Shown piece after piece: positions 1 through 11,068 of a DNA stretch of 64,000 nucleotides (position 1 is its first letter; the number at the start of each line of letters is the position of its first letter). A program made the position numbers and the translations under genes. Source of the stretch: Reticulascus tulasneorum (taxonomy: Eukaryota > Ascomycota > Sordariomycetes > Glomerellales > Reticulascaceae). The notes beneath the pieces are model-generated. The model had not been told where the DNA came from. It made no database searches and saw only the letters and a program-made list of their open reading frames with translations. The stretch covers positions 1,922,001 to 1,986,000 of the forward strand of contig LSAX01000003.1 of the NCBI GenBank assembly GCA_001557505.1, in the 5' to 3' direction.

Positions 1-1827
1 CTAGATTTTTCGCCCCCTTCAGGGCTTCGCGTTCCGAACCCCCCCCCCCCCCCCCCAATGCCATTTGTTACGATCACCGTATGGCCCCCCCGTTTTGCTA
101 GAGCAGAGCAAGCTTTTTCTTCGCTCAACCAACGAGGCTGTGTTGCGGTTTGAGGTATCATTCGTAAGAAAATCCTGTTGAGGGCGCAATCCCCAAGGTT
201 CCCATCGAAACTCATTGTGCCTGGTTTGCTGGCCCCTTTGTCACAGCGGGTCCGCCGCCTTCCGGCTTGCCTCCCACCTCCTAAGCGTGCTAACTTATCT
301 TCCCACCCCCAAAAGGTCCCATAATGTCCCCACTGCCGGAAAGCCTCGCATGCGCCATCATGCTGCCTCTTGTCTCACGGACCATACATACATACCCATT
401 CACTCCTCATCCTGACGCCCCCCGTGAAAGAAGGTTCAAAGAGGAGGGAAAATCTACCATTGACTCAGCCTGACAAGATACGAGTTGGCCTACATACGCG
501 GCTGGCAGCTCAGCCTGAGAGGGGGAAATTAAAGCAAACCCTCATCGCCTCATCCCATCTCCACAGGCCTCTGCAATCGTGATCTAGACTTCGTCCCTCA
601 GCAGGAATGGATTCAACACACCCGCTGCAATCATCCGCACAACCCTAGGGATCCACGGTATCTTGTGAGGGCGGATGGTGGCCCCCCAGCAAACAAAGTC
701 ACGTAGCGCTTTGCTTGTCTTACCATCCATCCACTCGCCTGCCTTTGACGTCGCGGACTGGCTGGCTCTTTGAGATCTGGAAACGAGGCTGTGCAAAATA
801 CCAAGACCAACCAACGACCTGCCCAAAAGATATGGGATGTCGATGTTTCGCCCACTAAATCGGCTCCCATGCAAGCCGCTCCAAGGCCAAGCCCATATTT
901 CCTGCACGGAGGAGCTTAGAGTTACCGCTCTGGGTAGGTTACAGCTTCTATTGCTTGGGTGCGTTGTAATGCCCCGGGTCGGTTTGCATATGTTTTGTCG
1001 GAAATTCCTTGCGCTTCTCCTCCGACGTCAACTTGTGGGGCTCATGGGACCCAGCAGCGGCGAGTGGCCGCGTTCCAGATGGACGATCATCCGCAAACCT
1101 CGCCATACACTAGTGCATTGTGTCGGAGCTGCTGATGGGGCCGTCACTTCGCTACTGAAGTCCCGATCGCCATTAGCAACTATTGACGAGCGTGGCTGAG
1201 CCTATCTCAACGCGACACAAATCTGGGGTCCGGGTGAGCAGCAAACTCTCACAAATACCCTCGTAGCCACCAGTACCACGCCTCGCGACAGCATCTACAG
1301 TGCCATGGAAACGATAACAATCAGCTCCTGAGCTATAAGACTCTGGTGAAGCGGGCCGATCTCCACTTGGAAGCACCACAGCCCAAATCTCCGACTTGAT
1401 GGACGGCTTGGCCACCACGAAAAGGTATTCTTCGAAAATGGCTTCTTCTGAACCTTGGGCCCATGCACGATGCCCTCTGCGTCCCGTAATCGTTTCTTGT
1501 CATCATCTTGAGAACCACGGGGCATAAACGCTGCGCCCGTGCTATGTACTATAGCTATAGCAAGCCTCCATGCCGTGCCTTCCGAGATGTTTGATTCATC
1601 TAATGTACAAATCGTCTAGTGATACATGACCTCAGATTTCGGCGGCGGTGTAGCCCACGGTAACGGCGTGGGCCAAGAGATGAATCTAATGCTCGAACTT
1701 CATTGGAAACTCTACATCATTCCTCGCGGTGGATTCCTTGGCTCAATAATCCCGTAATCGTCGTAAATCACGCAGACAAGACGTACACAGCCTCCTTTGC
1801 CCCTCAACCCTGACGGCTCAATCCTGG
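1..1827. other. No supported gene
   Basis: I see no convincing coding region here. There is a run of 18 C at 39-56. Short open frames on the minus strand (584-907, 1173-1525) show no recognisable family and no consistent splice structure, so I left them out. The last 200 bases are the 3' flank of the Phe-tRNA synthetase gene, which runs on the minus strand. Confidence 0.6.
39..56. repeat. Poly-C tract (C18)
   Basis: Uninterrupted run of 18 cytosines near the window edge. The length is likely unstable between isolates or sequencing runs. Confidence 0.9.
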
Positions 1828-3365
1828 CTATCTGATTTCGACCCCGAGTTTGGTGACAAGTGTCTTGGTAACTTGATCATGCAGACTGTTGGTCTCGTCA
1901 TTCGTCAGGGTCCGTTCCAGACTCCTATAGTTGATGCGGTAGCACATGCTCTTCCTTCCGGTCTTGGGGTGGGTAAATTCGTCCACAAGCCTAACATCCT
2001 CGACTGTCTCCCCGGCAATGTCACGCACGAGCTCCATGAAGTCGTTCTCGTGGAAATCCTGTGCGCTTGCCTTAGTGTTGCCTCCCGCTGCTGACACGGA
2101 CCGTAGCCAAAAGGATACATCCTTGGGGCAGGCTGGGTATTTGGAGAATGGAACGAATCGTTTCAGCGAATCGAGCTTGTCCGAGACTCCCGTGAACTGG
2201 CTTAAGAACCTCTCATCTTTAGACCAGAATAACCGAATGTCGGGTATGTGAAAGAGAAGCATAGCAATGCGATCAAGACCGATGCCAAAAGCCCAGCCTA
2301 GCTGCGAAGGTACACCGGCATTGATGTACAGGTTCTGTTTGCTGACACCACAGCCCAGAACCTCAAGCCAGTCTCCACTATAATAGACTTCCAACTCCCA
2401 CGATGGGCTTGTAAAAGGGAAGTATGCCTCGACCCATCGAACCTTCAAGGGTTCGTCGACATAGTTCGGGTCTGCTTTGGCTGCTGCAGCTTTGGCTCTC
2501 GTGAAGATTTCCACCACCATCAACTCCAGCGATCTTTTAAGGTGGGCTCCGATGGCTTCGGCCTCTGCTGCAGTATGGTGATCGCCTTGCAGTGGATTCC
2601 GCTCAGCATGGAATGCCGGGTTGGGGTCTTCAACATCGATGTTATGCTTTGGGAGCCTGTTTAAGTCTTCCCAAACTGCCGCTGCAATATCACCATTTGG
2701 TACGTTCGTCCGATCCCATATTCTGGCCCCTTCCATCTGGTGGAATACGGGATAATGGCTTCGGTCAATGGCATCTCGCCGGTATACATCGGCACTGATC
2801 AGGTATCCTTGGCTGAGATTTGCCCTGAATATCTCATCCTCGTGTGCACTCGTATGGGTTCTAAGTAGAGTATCTTTGTTGATATAGTATGTGTCAGAGA
2901 GAGCTCGGCCGGGATGATCGGCCGGAAACCCCAAGGAATCGAAATTTTGATATGTGGACACAACTGGGTCGAAACTGTTGTGGTACTTGTAGGTTGGTTG
3001 CGGGAACTGGGACTCGATTATCTGTCTTGTAATTGATACGGGATGGTCCTTTTGCAGATGAAGTTTTCGCAACGATGATGCTATGACATTTGGAGGGACG
3101 TTGAACCACGAATCGATCGGATGGGCTTTGCCGTTGATCTCGACAGTCTTCGGATTTGAAGAGCGAGATGTTTCCGATGCTTCTGCAATAAGAAGTTAGA
3201 GCTTATTTTATCAATTGGGTGGCAAGTCAAGTCACCAGATGAATATGGATGCCAGCAGCAGCGTTGCGACAGCAGATATGTCTGGCATGCTGTGATGTGG
3301 CTCGGCCGAAGATTGCCACCGGCCCAACTCCGTATTTGCCTGGCCGGGACCCTAAAGCTTTTCAT
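1828..3365 (-). CDS. MSF1: Mitochondrial phenylalanyl-tRNA synthetase
   Basis: Charges mitochondrial tRNA-Phe in the matrix; the mitochondrial enzyme is a single chain. Two exons: 3365-3236 and 3182-1828, joined across a 53-nt intron (GTGACT donor, CTAAC branch, TTGCAG acceptor), giving 494 aa. The first ~43 residues are rich in Arg, Ser and Trp and almost free of acidic residues, as expected of a matrix presequence. Class II motif 2 is seen as FHQMEG (about residues 190-195) and motif 3 as GIGLDR (about 343-348). The last ~105 residues (FSKYPACPKDVSFWL onward) form the anticodon-binding FDX-ACB domain. The 504-bp gap to DIC1 is a shared divergent promoter. The ATG overlaps the stop of a small upstream ORF as ATGA. 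Family assignment is firm; the start is very likely because it supplies the presequence and the right intron phase. Confidence 0.95.
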
Positions 3366-3586
3366 TTTGAGCCTTCAACTGGTTCCAGAAGCTCCCAAGG
3401 AGCTACCAATACATTTATCTGGGACGAGTGGGCGTTGGGAACTTCGCCCTGGTGCTGCGCGTTTCGCTGAAAGATCTTCCGAAAGATGAACCAGAACTGA
3501 TCAGTCTTCTGGAGATGTTGAAATAGCTCGAGCACGGGCCACATTTCCTCCAAGGGGATATCTTCGGCTTTACTACCTCCTGTCAT
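3362..3586 (-). CDS. Small ORF ending at the MSF1 start (ATGA overlap)
   Basis: A 74-codon ORF with A at -3 of its ATG. Its TGA shares three bases with the MSF1 ATG (A-TGA at 3365-3362). The predicted peptide has a plausible amphipathic stretch around MWPVLELFQHLQKTDQFWF followed by a basic segment, and matches no family I know. A CTAAT branch-like site and a GACAG acceptor-like site lie just upstream, so it could also be a terminal exon of something longer, though I found no partner exon. It may be a real small protein translated from a dicistronic message, a regulatory upstream ORF, or chance. Confidence 0.35.
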   Translation of the reverse strand: MTGGSKAEDIPLEEMWPVLELFQHLQKTDQFWFIFRKIFQRNAQHQGEVPNAHSSQINVLVAPWELLEPVEGSK

Positions 3587-3869
3587 CCTGTCACCACAGA
3601 TTAGTTTGGTGCCGAAATGCAGGGATTTGACTCTGAGCGGCGCCGGGAATCCCTGCTACTGCACGATGACGGTGGGACCAGTCGCAAAAAAAAATGGTGC
3701 TTGATTTTCACGATGTTCTTTCGCAGCCTCATCATTCTGCTCACCTGTCGCGCCTCGACGTTCCAGACCTGGCACACCTTGCTACGACCATTCGACTTGC
3801 CTTTTCTTCGATTCTGTCCATACTTTGGTTCGGAATGACTTCAATTGACCGATTTCCATAGCCGCAAAC

Positions 3870-5014
3870 ATGCAGTCGGCGACAACAGCGCCGGGCAAAC
3901 CCGGTGAGCCGCCGGTGACCAAGCCTCAGGGAGAGAAGAAGACGAGCAAGCCAGCAGTGAGATACCCTTTTTGGTTCGGAGGCAGTGCCAGCAGCATGGC
4001 CGCCTTCCTAACACATCCACTTGATCTCGGTAAGTCCCCTTGCCATGGGGCATTCCCGTCCTCACGAAGCGTGACGCTAACACCGCACCAGTGAAGGTAT
4101 GATATCACTGCGATAACCCCCCACTCTCCGTTCCAAAGGCTCATGTTGGCGCTATGCCTTAGGTCCGACTACAGGTTCGACGCCCTGATGCGCCGAAAAG
4201 TATGAGCGGGACATTCGTGCATATCGTAAAGAATAACGGCCTGCTCGGCCTGTACAAGGGCTTATCGGCCTCTCTCCTGAGGCAGATGACCTACTCGACC
4301 GCCCGATTCGGTGTATACGAGGAGATGAAAACCCGAGCAACGAAGCGGAATCATGGCGAGACGCCGTCCTTCATCGTGCTTATAGCCATGGCTTCCACCT
4401 CCGGCTTCATAAGTGGCATCTCTGGAAACGCCGCCGATGTGCTCAACGTGCGCATGCAGCAAGATGCCGCCCTCCCACCCGCTGAGCGACGAAACTACAA
4501 GCATGCAATTGACGGCATGCTTCGTATGGCGCGCGAGGAGGGGATCATGAGTTGGTTCAGGGGCGCGTTGCCGAATAGTATGCGGGCTGCGGTTATGACG
4601 GCATCGCAACTGGCCTCCTACGATACCTTCAAGGGCATGCTCATTAGACATACGCCCATGGAGGATAACCTGACCACGCACTTCACGGCTTCGTTCCTAG
4701 CCGGAGTTACTGCGGCGACGGCGACAAGTCCCATCGATGTAATCAAGACTCGGGTCATGTCTGCGACGACGAAAGAGAGCTTGGCCAAAACTCTTGTCAA
4801 CATCTACAGAGCTGAAGGCTTCGGCTGGATGTTCAAGGGTTGGGTACCGAGCTTCCTGAGACTGGGGCCGTAAGTTCTTCTCTGTGCTATAAGTCGCGAC
4901 ACTGCTAAAACTATTCACAGCCAAACGATCTTTACATTTATCTTCCTAGAAATGCACCGCAAGGCTTATAGAAATCTTTCCGGTATTGGCGACGATGTGG
5001 TGCTCAAGGCGTAG
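3870..5014 (+). CDS. DIC1: Mitochondrial dicarboxylate carrier
   Basis: Inner-membrane carrier of the SLC25 family, exchanging dicarboxylates such as malate and succinate for phosphate. Four exons: 3870-4029, 4092-4096, 4163-4869, 4921-5014; 321 aa, the usual carrier size. The second exon is only 5 nt (TGAAG). It restores the frame and supplies Val54-Lys55, completing the first carrier signature PLDLVK (Px[DE]xx[KR]) followed by VRLQVR. The second signature reads AADVLN (Pro replaced by Ala, Asn at the last position, as dicarboxylate carriers often show) and the third PIDVIK. The N-terminal ~30 residues are Pro/Lys-rich and come before the first membrane segment. Convergent with RPB3, 336 bp downstream. 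Within SLC25 the dicarboxylate subtype rests on the NVRMQ-type second repeat and overall resemblance. Confidence 0.93.
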
Positions 5015-5350
5015 AGATGGGCTAAGTAGATACGGCAAGCACAGCTAGACGTGGGCGTTCATGGGGATCATCTCGCATTTCTATACGGAGTTTGGAGGGT
5101 ATAATTTGGTTTATTTTGCTCTGTATTCTGATTTAGATGGTACATGGGCCGGACAAAACTGGCCGATATCTCTCTATTAGAGGCTCAGAAACGCCATTGT
5201 AAGGTAGCTGAGCAAATCTTCTGCTACATCGCTTCCCCCGTGAGCCTCTTCTTCTAAGTTCCATCATCGCAGGATTTTTGCTAGTATACAAGCAAGGTCA
5301 GCCTCTCCGACCAAAGCAAACTCCGATACCCATGATGCCCAACGCCGTTT
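5015..5350. other. 3' intergenic between convergent DIC1 and RPB3
   Basis: A 336-bp AT-leaning spacer that should carry both 3' UTRs. No other feature seen. Confidence 0.6.
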
Positions 5351-6494
5351 TCAGTTCCAGCCAGACTGTCCAGACTGCCCATAGGGTGTAGTAGTTGTAT
5401 AAGGGGTTGTCGCGGTTCCGCCTCCCCAGGCGCTTTGATTGCCACCATTGCCGTAAGGCGTAGTGTAGCCCTGATCTTGCCATGGATTCCCACCATCCAT
5501 ATCCAGGTTCGGACTGCGAGGACCGTCGAATTCGCCATTCATGCCGTCTTCCGGCTCTTGGCCTGTAAGAGCATGGAGCATCAGAGCCAACTTCTCCTGC
5601 AGAATCTTTATGCCCTCCTGAATGATTTGATCTGGCTCAAGGTTACCCGCGCTCTCGACTTCGAAATAGTACCGGCCGGGTACTGCATCGTAGTTGAAGG
5701 GCTCGCCTTCTTGGGGAGGTTCTTCAAGCTTCTCATTCGGACCCTCGGGCCTAGGATGATGTTAGCTCCTTGCTTACTGGACACACAAGATTGCTTGACG
5801 TACCATTCGTCCTTGGCACTGGTCTCGTACCAGAGATCAGTGTGATGAAGCTTATTGTGAGGATCGTATTCAAAGCCCACTGCAGATGTTGGCATCCACT
5901 TTGCATGCTCCTTGGCAATGCCCTTCTTCGCAATGCAACTGATCTTGAGCTCCTGCCCCTTTCGCAACTTGCAGATTAAGGATCCTAGACCATCAGGATC
6001 TGTGATGACTGGATTCCCTACTGTTCCATTCTGCCGTAGATTATCAACCACCAAGTCGCTCGCGTAGACCTTCATTATATCATCTGATGTGCATTTTGCG
6101 TGAAGAGTGAGCTTAACACTACAGTTGTCGCAATACTGCTCGCAGTCGCAGTCTCGGGTATACAGCAAGTTCCCTACATCCTTTGACTGTAGAGGAATGA
6201 GACCGAGACGATGAGCAATAAACTCATCGGCTAGAACGGAGGTGTTGGCTTCGATTTCAACCAGGTCGATTGCGATGGTTGGCACTTCGGCTTGAATCAC
6301 GCGTCGGAGCGAGTTGGCAAACGACAGGTCGCAGTTCTTGAGCTGAAAGTGAACATAGGTGTTATCGGCCTAGATGAGACTCTATGTCAATAAATACCAA
6401 GCAATAGCAGAGCAAGATGTTCGCCTACAGCAGAAATTTTGACTGTCGGTCCGCCACCATCGCCATCGAGGATCATTGCATCGTAGTCGTCCAT
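5351..6494 (-). CDS. RPB3: RNA polymerase II subunit Rpb3
   Basis: Alpha-like subunit that dimerises with Rpb11 to nucleate polymerase II assembly in the nucleus. Three exons: 6494-6429, 6369-5804, 5750-5351; 343 aa. The alpha-motif is visible as [10 protein letters not shown] before the EVPTIAID strand, and a zinc-binding set of Cys at about residues 96, 98, 102 and 105 ([10 protein letters not shown]). The C-terminal ~65 residues are low-complexity, rich in Gly, Thr, Pro, Tyr and Gln with TTPYG appearing twice. The start is fixed by [15 protein letters not shown] in frame with exon 2. Divergent from MGE1 with 420 bp between the two starts. Confidence 0.96.
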
Positions 6495-6914
6495 CGCGTC
6501 AGTTCTCTCCAGCCGACACCTTCGTTAGTGCAGACGAGAAGCTCAGAGGCTTGAGTTCGTCTTTGTGTATCAAGTAGAGCGTATCCTGCATGGGTGGACA
6601 ATCGCGAGCAGGCCGCCTTTGCAAACGTGAAGGAGGTTTGAGCTTCGGAAAGGAACCTACGGAGGCTGAATCGTATTTTGCGACAGGCGCCACCTTTGTT
6701 ATCGATAAGTCCAGCTCCAGCTATTCTTTGCCTCTGGAAGAACCTGATGAGTTATTCCGAATCCGGAGTTTACCCGGGCGGTGAGCGGCAACCGGGGAAG
6801 GCGACTGACGGCAAATCAAGCAGTCGGGCGACCTGGAAATAAAATTTCTACCGCAAGCCGAACTCGCGCAACAAAAGCTCCCATCAACGACCTTGTGTTC
6901 AAATCATCTCAACC

Positions 6915-7711
6915 ATGTTAAGACAAGCACTGACGACATCTTCGCGAGCTGCACGCTCAAGTCTAAGGGCAAACTCATCTCAATCATTACTTCGATCTCA
7001 ATTCCAGACATCACCTGCCTTCCGGATAAGAGCCGCCCAGCCGGCAGTATCGCGATGGTACAGCGATGACGCAGGATCCAAAGACGCCGCAGGGAACGGG
7101 GAGGTGAAGGCAACACCGGCTGATGGGAAAGACGGAAGCGGTCTTACAGAGGCAGAGGCCGCTCTGAAGAAGCAATTGGAAACGAAAGAGAAGGAGGCGG
7201 TTGACTGGAAGGTTAGACCTGGCTCTCCCCGAGCTGCCTAGTCGTTGATGCTAACTCACGTCGGCAGGACAAATACCTCCGCTCCGTTGCAGACTTTCGA
7301 AACCTCCAGGACCGAACACAGAGGGAGATGAAGGCAGCAAGAGACTTTGCCATTCAGAAGTTCGCCAAGGATCTAGTGGACAGCGTCGACAATCTCGATC
7401 GGGCACTAGCCATGGTTCCCGAAGAGAAGCTCGCGACCCAAGAGAGGAGCGAGCAACTCCAAGACCTCGTTAACCTGCACGAAGGTCTGAAGATGACCGA
7501 GGAAATCCTCTTGCAGACCCTCAAGAAGCACGGCCTTGAGCGATTCAGCCCTGAAGGAGAGAAATTCAACCCGAACGAGCAAGAGGCAACCTTCATGACT
7601 CCACAGCCGGACAAGGAGGACAACACGGTCTTCCATGTCCAGCAAAAGGGGTTCAAGCTCAACGGCAGGGTGTTGCGAGCCGCCAAGGTTGGCGTTGTGA
7701 AGAACAAATAG
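6915..7711 (+). CDS. MGE1: Mitochondrial GrpE nucleotide-exchange factor
   Basis: Nucleotide-exchange factor for matrix Hsp70, needed for protein import and folding. Two exons, 6915-7211 and 7268-7711, giving 246 aa. The N-terminus (MLRQALTTSSRAARSSLRA) is a clear matrix presequence. It is followed by an acidic linker, a coiled coil starting around EAEAALKKQLETKEKEAVDWK, and the GrpE domain with DKYLRSVADFRNLQDR. The C-terminal beta domain ends with QKGFKLNGRVLRAAKVGVVKN, the conserved GrpE signature region. Shares a divergent promoter with RPB3. Confidence 0.96.
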
Positions 7712-8318
7712 AAGGCGCATGCCATTGGCCGGCGCTGTGTAATAGTACTACGAATTCTCGACGTGGAACAGGTGTTCTGGTCGGTGTATAATGCTCCTCT
7801 CATGATGGCAAAGCTTATTGCATGGTGGTTACAGGTTACTGAACAAACGAAAAGTTGAGAGCCGGGACCTTAAGCAGATAGATTCTACGGGTCTTGTACA
7901 GACATGTTGCTACATTATATACAACTTAATCTTACACACAATCTGTACCAATTTTGGAGCGATTTTGTTTTAACAAACTTTTTTTTAGGTTTGGTTTTCT
8001 CTGCAGCTATACACATCTTTATACCTATATGAAACACACCTCAAAATGAGGGAAGGCAACATGCCCAGTAGTCCAATACAAACAAGATTGTACCTCCCAA
8101 AGCCAAGGGGTATCATAGTCAAACAACATTAGGAAATGAGGAATCGTCAAATCGTTAAGTCGTCAAACGGATCCTCAACGCGGCCCTCGTATAGTCGTGA
8201 TTCAAATCAAGCCAAAACAAGACAAAGCAGGACGCAACCACTACAACAAGCATACGCCAGTATATATGGACCCAAACACTCCTTAGCAACTCACCACTCG
8301 GAGCATCTTGCAAGTTCC
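7712..8318. other. 3' intergenic, AT-rich, between convergent genes
   Basis: About 600 bp with T-rich and A-rich runs (for example T7 at 7979-7985). It should contain the 3' ends of MGE1 and of the minus-strand gene that follows. No gene seen. Confidence 0.6.
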
Positions 8319-10690
8319 TCAGTTGAACACATCATCGAGTTTGGCGAGCTGCTTTCGAAAATCGTCGGAGACACAAGCATAAGCATCTTCAGGACTCTCA
8401 AGGTCTGCTCGAGTGCACTCATACTTTAGCTGAGTTTCGAGGACTGCAACCTCATTTTCCAATCGCGCGCTGACCAGCCGGGCAGTATCAAGAGCAGCGT
8501 ACTTCGTGGCAACCTCATGGCGAAGCTCCCGAAGGTGGGCAGAGACCTGTCGTAGGATGCGACGGTTTTTACGGTCTCGGTCCTCTTTTTCCCGGACAGC
8601 ACGATGTTGAAGGATATGATCGACTGTGAAGCGGAGATTCCGAAGGTCGTCCTTCATTGATGCAATTCGTAGGCTGAGTTCATGATTCTTCTTGGCCACG
8701 GCGTCTTCCTCCTCACCCCAGCGGGCGACAGATTGCCATCGTTGCTTGATGATCATCTCTGCATGATTGGGAGCCACACCAGCAACTTTACGTGCACCTG
8801 GCTCGTTCAAGGCTTCAAGGACCTCAGCCTAGTGTGGGGCCGTTAGTGAAAGTCCTGGACTTTGAGATGTCAAAGGGGCATACCCCATTGTATGGACGAT
8901 CCTCACTAGAGGTAGTCCTTGCAGTCTCAAGCTCAGATGGCGCCGGAGGGTTACCCTCCTCACGGTCTTGTTGTGCACGAAGCCGGCGACCCATGTTAGG
9001 ATCCATGCGATCAAATGAGTTCCAGCGCCAGTGCTGCATCTTATGTCTAAGTTGAACTCCTGCGATATTTGATTAGGCAAATGAGGCCATGCGAAAGAAA
9101 CTATAAATACCTGGAGGAGTGTAAAGAATCGAGGGGTTAGTAGGAAGAGAGTAGGACGGCGACAGAGGCTCGCCATCTTCTGCATCCCGTTGGACTTGGA
9201 ACGAGTGTCTAGTTCGATCTGGTTGAGCGCGTTCTACGGGGTTGGGAGGAGTCTCAGGTCGCATTCGCGCGGTCTATCAAAATGTTAGGGAGTTCACAAG
9301 AGCAGCAGGTTCATGCCTTCCGAAAGCGACTCACATCCTCAGGAACCTGGATAGTTTTCTCATCTGCATCCCATCGCTTGCAGCCCTTAGCCAGTAGTCG
9401 AAACGTGCATGGAGACATGCGCATTTGGTCAGGATCGCCTTCTCCGTCGTCAGAGATCTCGAAGTCATCATCTGCCACTAACTGTTAGTCGCTATATAGC
9501 CATCTAATGCCAAGTAGCCCACCAAACTCATCCAGTCCATATTTATTTGGGTTCTCGCAAAGCTGATCAGGAGGATCCATGTCAGGTTGCATGTGATCAG
9601 CAGGATCGAAAGTCTTGGGCGGGTTGAGATGCTGATACTGTGGTCGAGGAACTTCAAAGCTGGTGATTCGCTCCTCTCTATCAACTTGGGGATACTCCTG
9701 GAGCGCTTCGCCAATCTCCGTCATCACCCTATAGAGAATCGACGTTAGTAAGATATAGCTATTTGGCAAATACCGGACAGGTAACGTACTTCTTGTAGTC
9801 CTCTGGTGGATCTCCAATGACCGTAGTCGAGAGGTTCGACAAGTCAGCCGCATCAATTCCCTGACGTTTCTGGATATTCATCCAACCACTGAGTGTATCT
9901 CCAGCCTCCATTTTTGGCCCTCGCATGGCATTATACGCCATCATCTGAGAGGTAGTAAAATGCCATGTCTTCTTATCGGGCATCCCAGCTGTGCAGCCAG
10001 GCACCTTGGCAATCTGCTTCTCACCCTCTGGGCCACTGAGCTTGCTACCAAACACCGTCCAGTCTTTAAAGACGCCTATATCTTTCGATTTGTTCAGATG
10101 GCCACTGTTTCCGGCGGGTTCGCGAACTTCAGGACCTAGCGATGATGAGTACCTTAGTTGTTCCAACACTGAGGAGTAAACATACCAGTCTGAGGAAGTT
10201 GACGATGAATAGCTTCAGTGGTCGGAGAGTCAGCTACAGGTGAGCTCTGATGATGGATTACAGTTCTCGGAGAGCCATCTAGGAGTGAGCTTTGATCGTG
10301 GTGGATTACCGTTCTTGGAGACTCGGCTGGAGGTGAGCTTTGGGGATGGTGGACTTCCGTGCTGAGGGTGCCTGCTGCAAGTGAGCTTTGGCGTTGAATG
10401 ATAATAGGGTAACTGGCTTTACTTACCAGATGAACTATTGTCCTCGCCGGTAGCAGAGTTCTCCTCGATCATAGACAGCTGGTGGGGAGTGTGGCCATGT
10501 ACGTTTTCTTGCATGTCTTGATTCTGATGAAAGATGTCTGATGCCGTTAGGTAACTTCCTCACAACTCACTCCATGGGAATGTTTACAGTGGTTTTCCAG
10601 GTAAAACTCGTTTTGGACGCTCTCGGCCTGTTGCTCGTGCCTCTCAACCCGGGTAGATGCCGACATCTGCGTGCGCTTGCCCTTCGTCAT
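8319..10690 (-). CDS. Uncharacterised nuclear-type protein with coding tandem repeat and C-terminal coiled coil
   Basis: I do not recognise the family. Nine exons: 10690-10571, 10523-10427, 10374-10186, 10135-9790, 9728-9523, 9471-9335, 9273-9111, 9059-8884, 8828-8319; every phase closes, 647 aa. In order: a basic N-terminus; a region of three to four degenerate 15-16-residue repeats around QSS..SPRTVIHH; a central globular-looking part with TWHFTTSQMMAYNAMRGP; an acidic stretch (DDDFEISDDGEGD); and a C-terminal Arg/Glu-rich coiled coil of about 130 residues. The ATG may lie further up: an exon at 11068-11011 (MGVRSRRLAAALKACKSWK) joins in phase to 10764 across a 246-nt intron, adding 44 residues including KAKSKLRRKKSKSQK, a good nuclear localisation candidate. 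Function unknown; nuclear location is inferred only from basic clusters. Confidence 0.8.
10233..10387 (-). repeat. Degenerate 45/48-bp tandem repeat with embedded 3' splice-site signals
   Basis: On the plus strand the core TGAGCT recurs at 10241, 10286, 10334 and 10382 (spacings 45, 48, 48). Read on the coding minus strand, every unit has GCTCAC, a short spacer, then CAG or TAG. The most upstream unit supplies the end of the intron 10426-10375; the other three are coding. Confidence 0.85.
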
Positions 10691-11068
10691 GGCGGCGGCT
10701 GTCGATGTCTTCTGGCTCTTTGACTTCTTTCTTCGAAGCTTGGATTTTGCCTTGGCTGCCACCCCTAGAAGTGTAAGCAAATTCTCAAATGAAGGGAGAT
10801 TCAAGGTTCGAGGAAGGGAACGTATGTGAGCGTGACTGAATTGCTGTTCCTGCCGATACAAGGAGACGAAGACGCAGGTTTGAATGCACAAAATGGTTTG
10901 AAGGAAGTAGCCTTGGTTCAAATGATCAAATCAATGCAGTGAAAGGGAAGTTCAAAACATCGTGAGTGTGTGTGCGAGCGCGTGTATGTGCGAGGGTGGG
11001 AAGCGGATACCTTTCCAGCTCTTGCACGCCTTCAAGGCTGCTGCAAGCCTTCTCGATCTCACTCCCAT

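Noticed and set aside
584..907. 107-codon minus-strand frame near the window start
   Set aside because: No recognised motif; upstream minus-strand sequence gives no joining exon.
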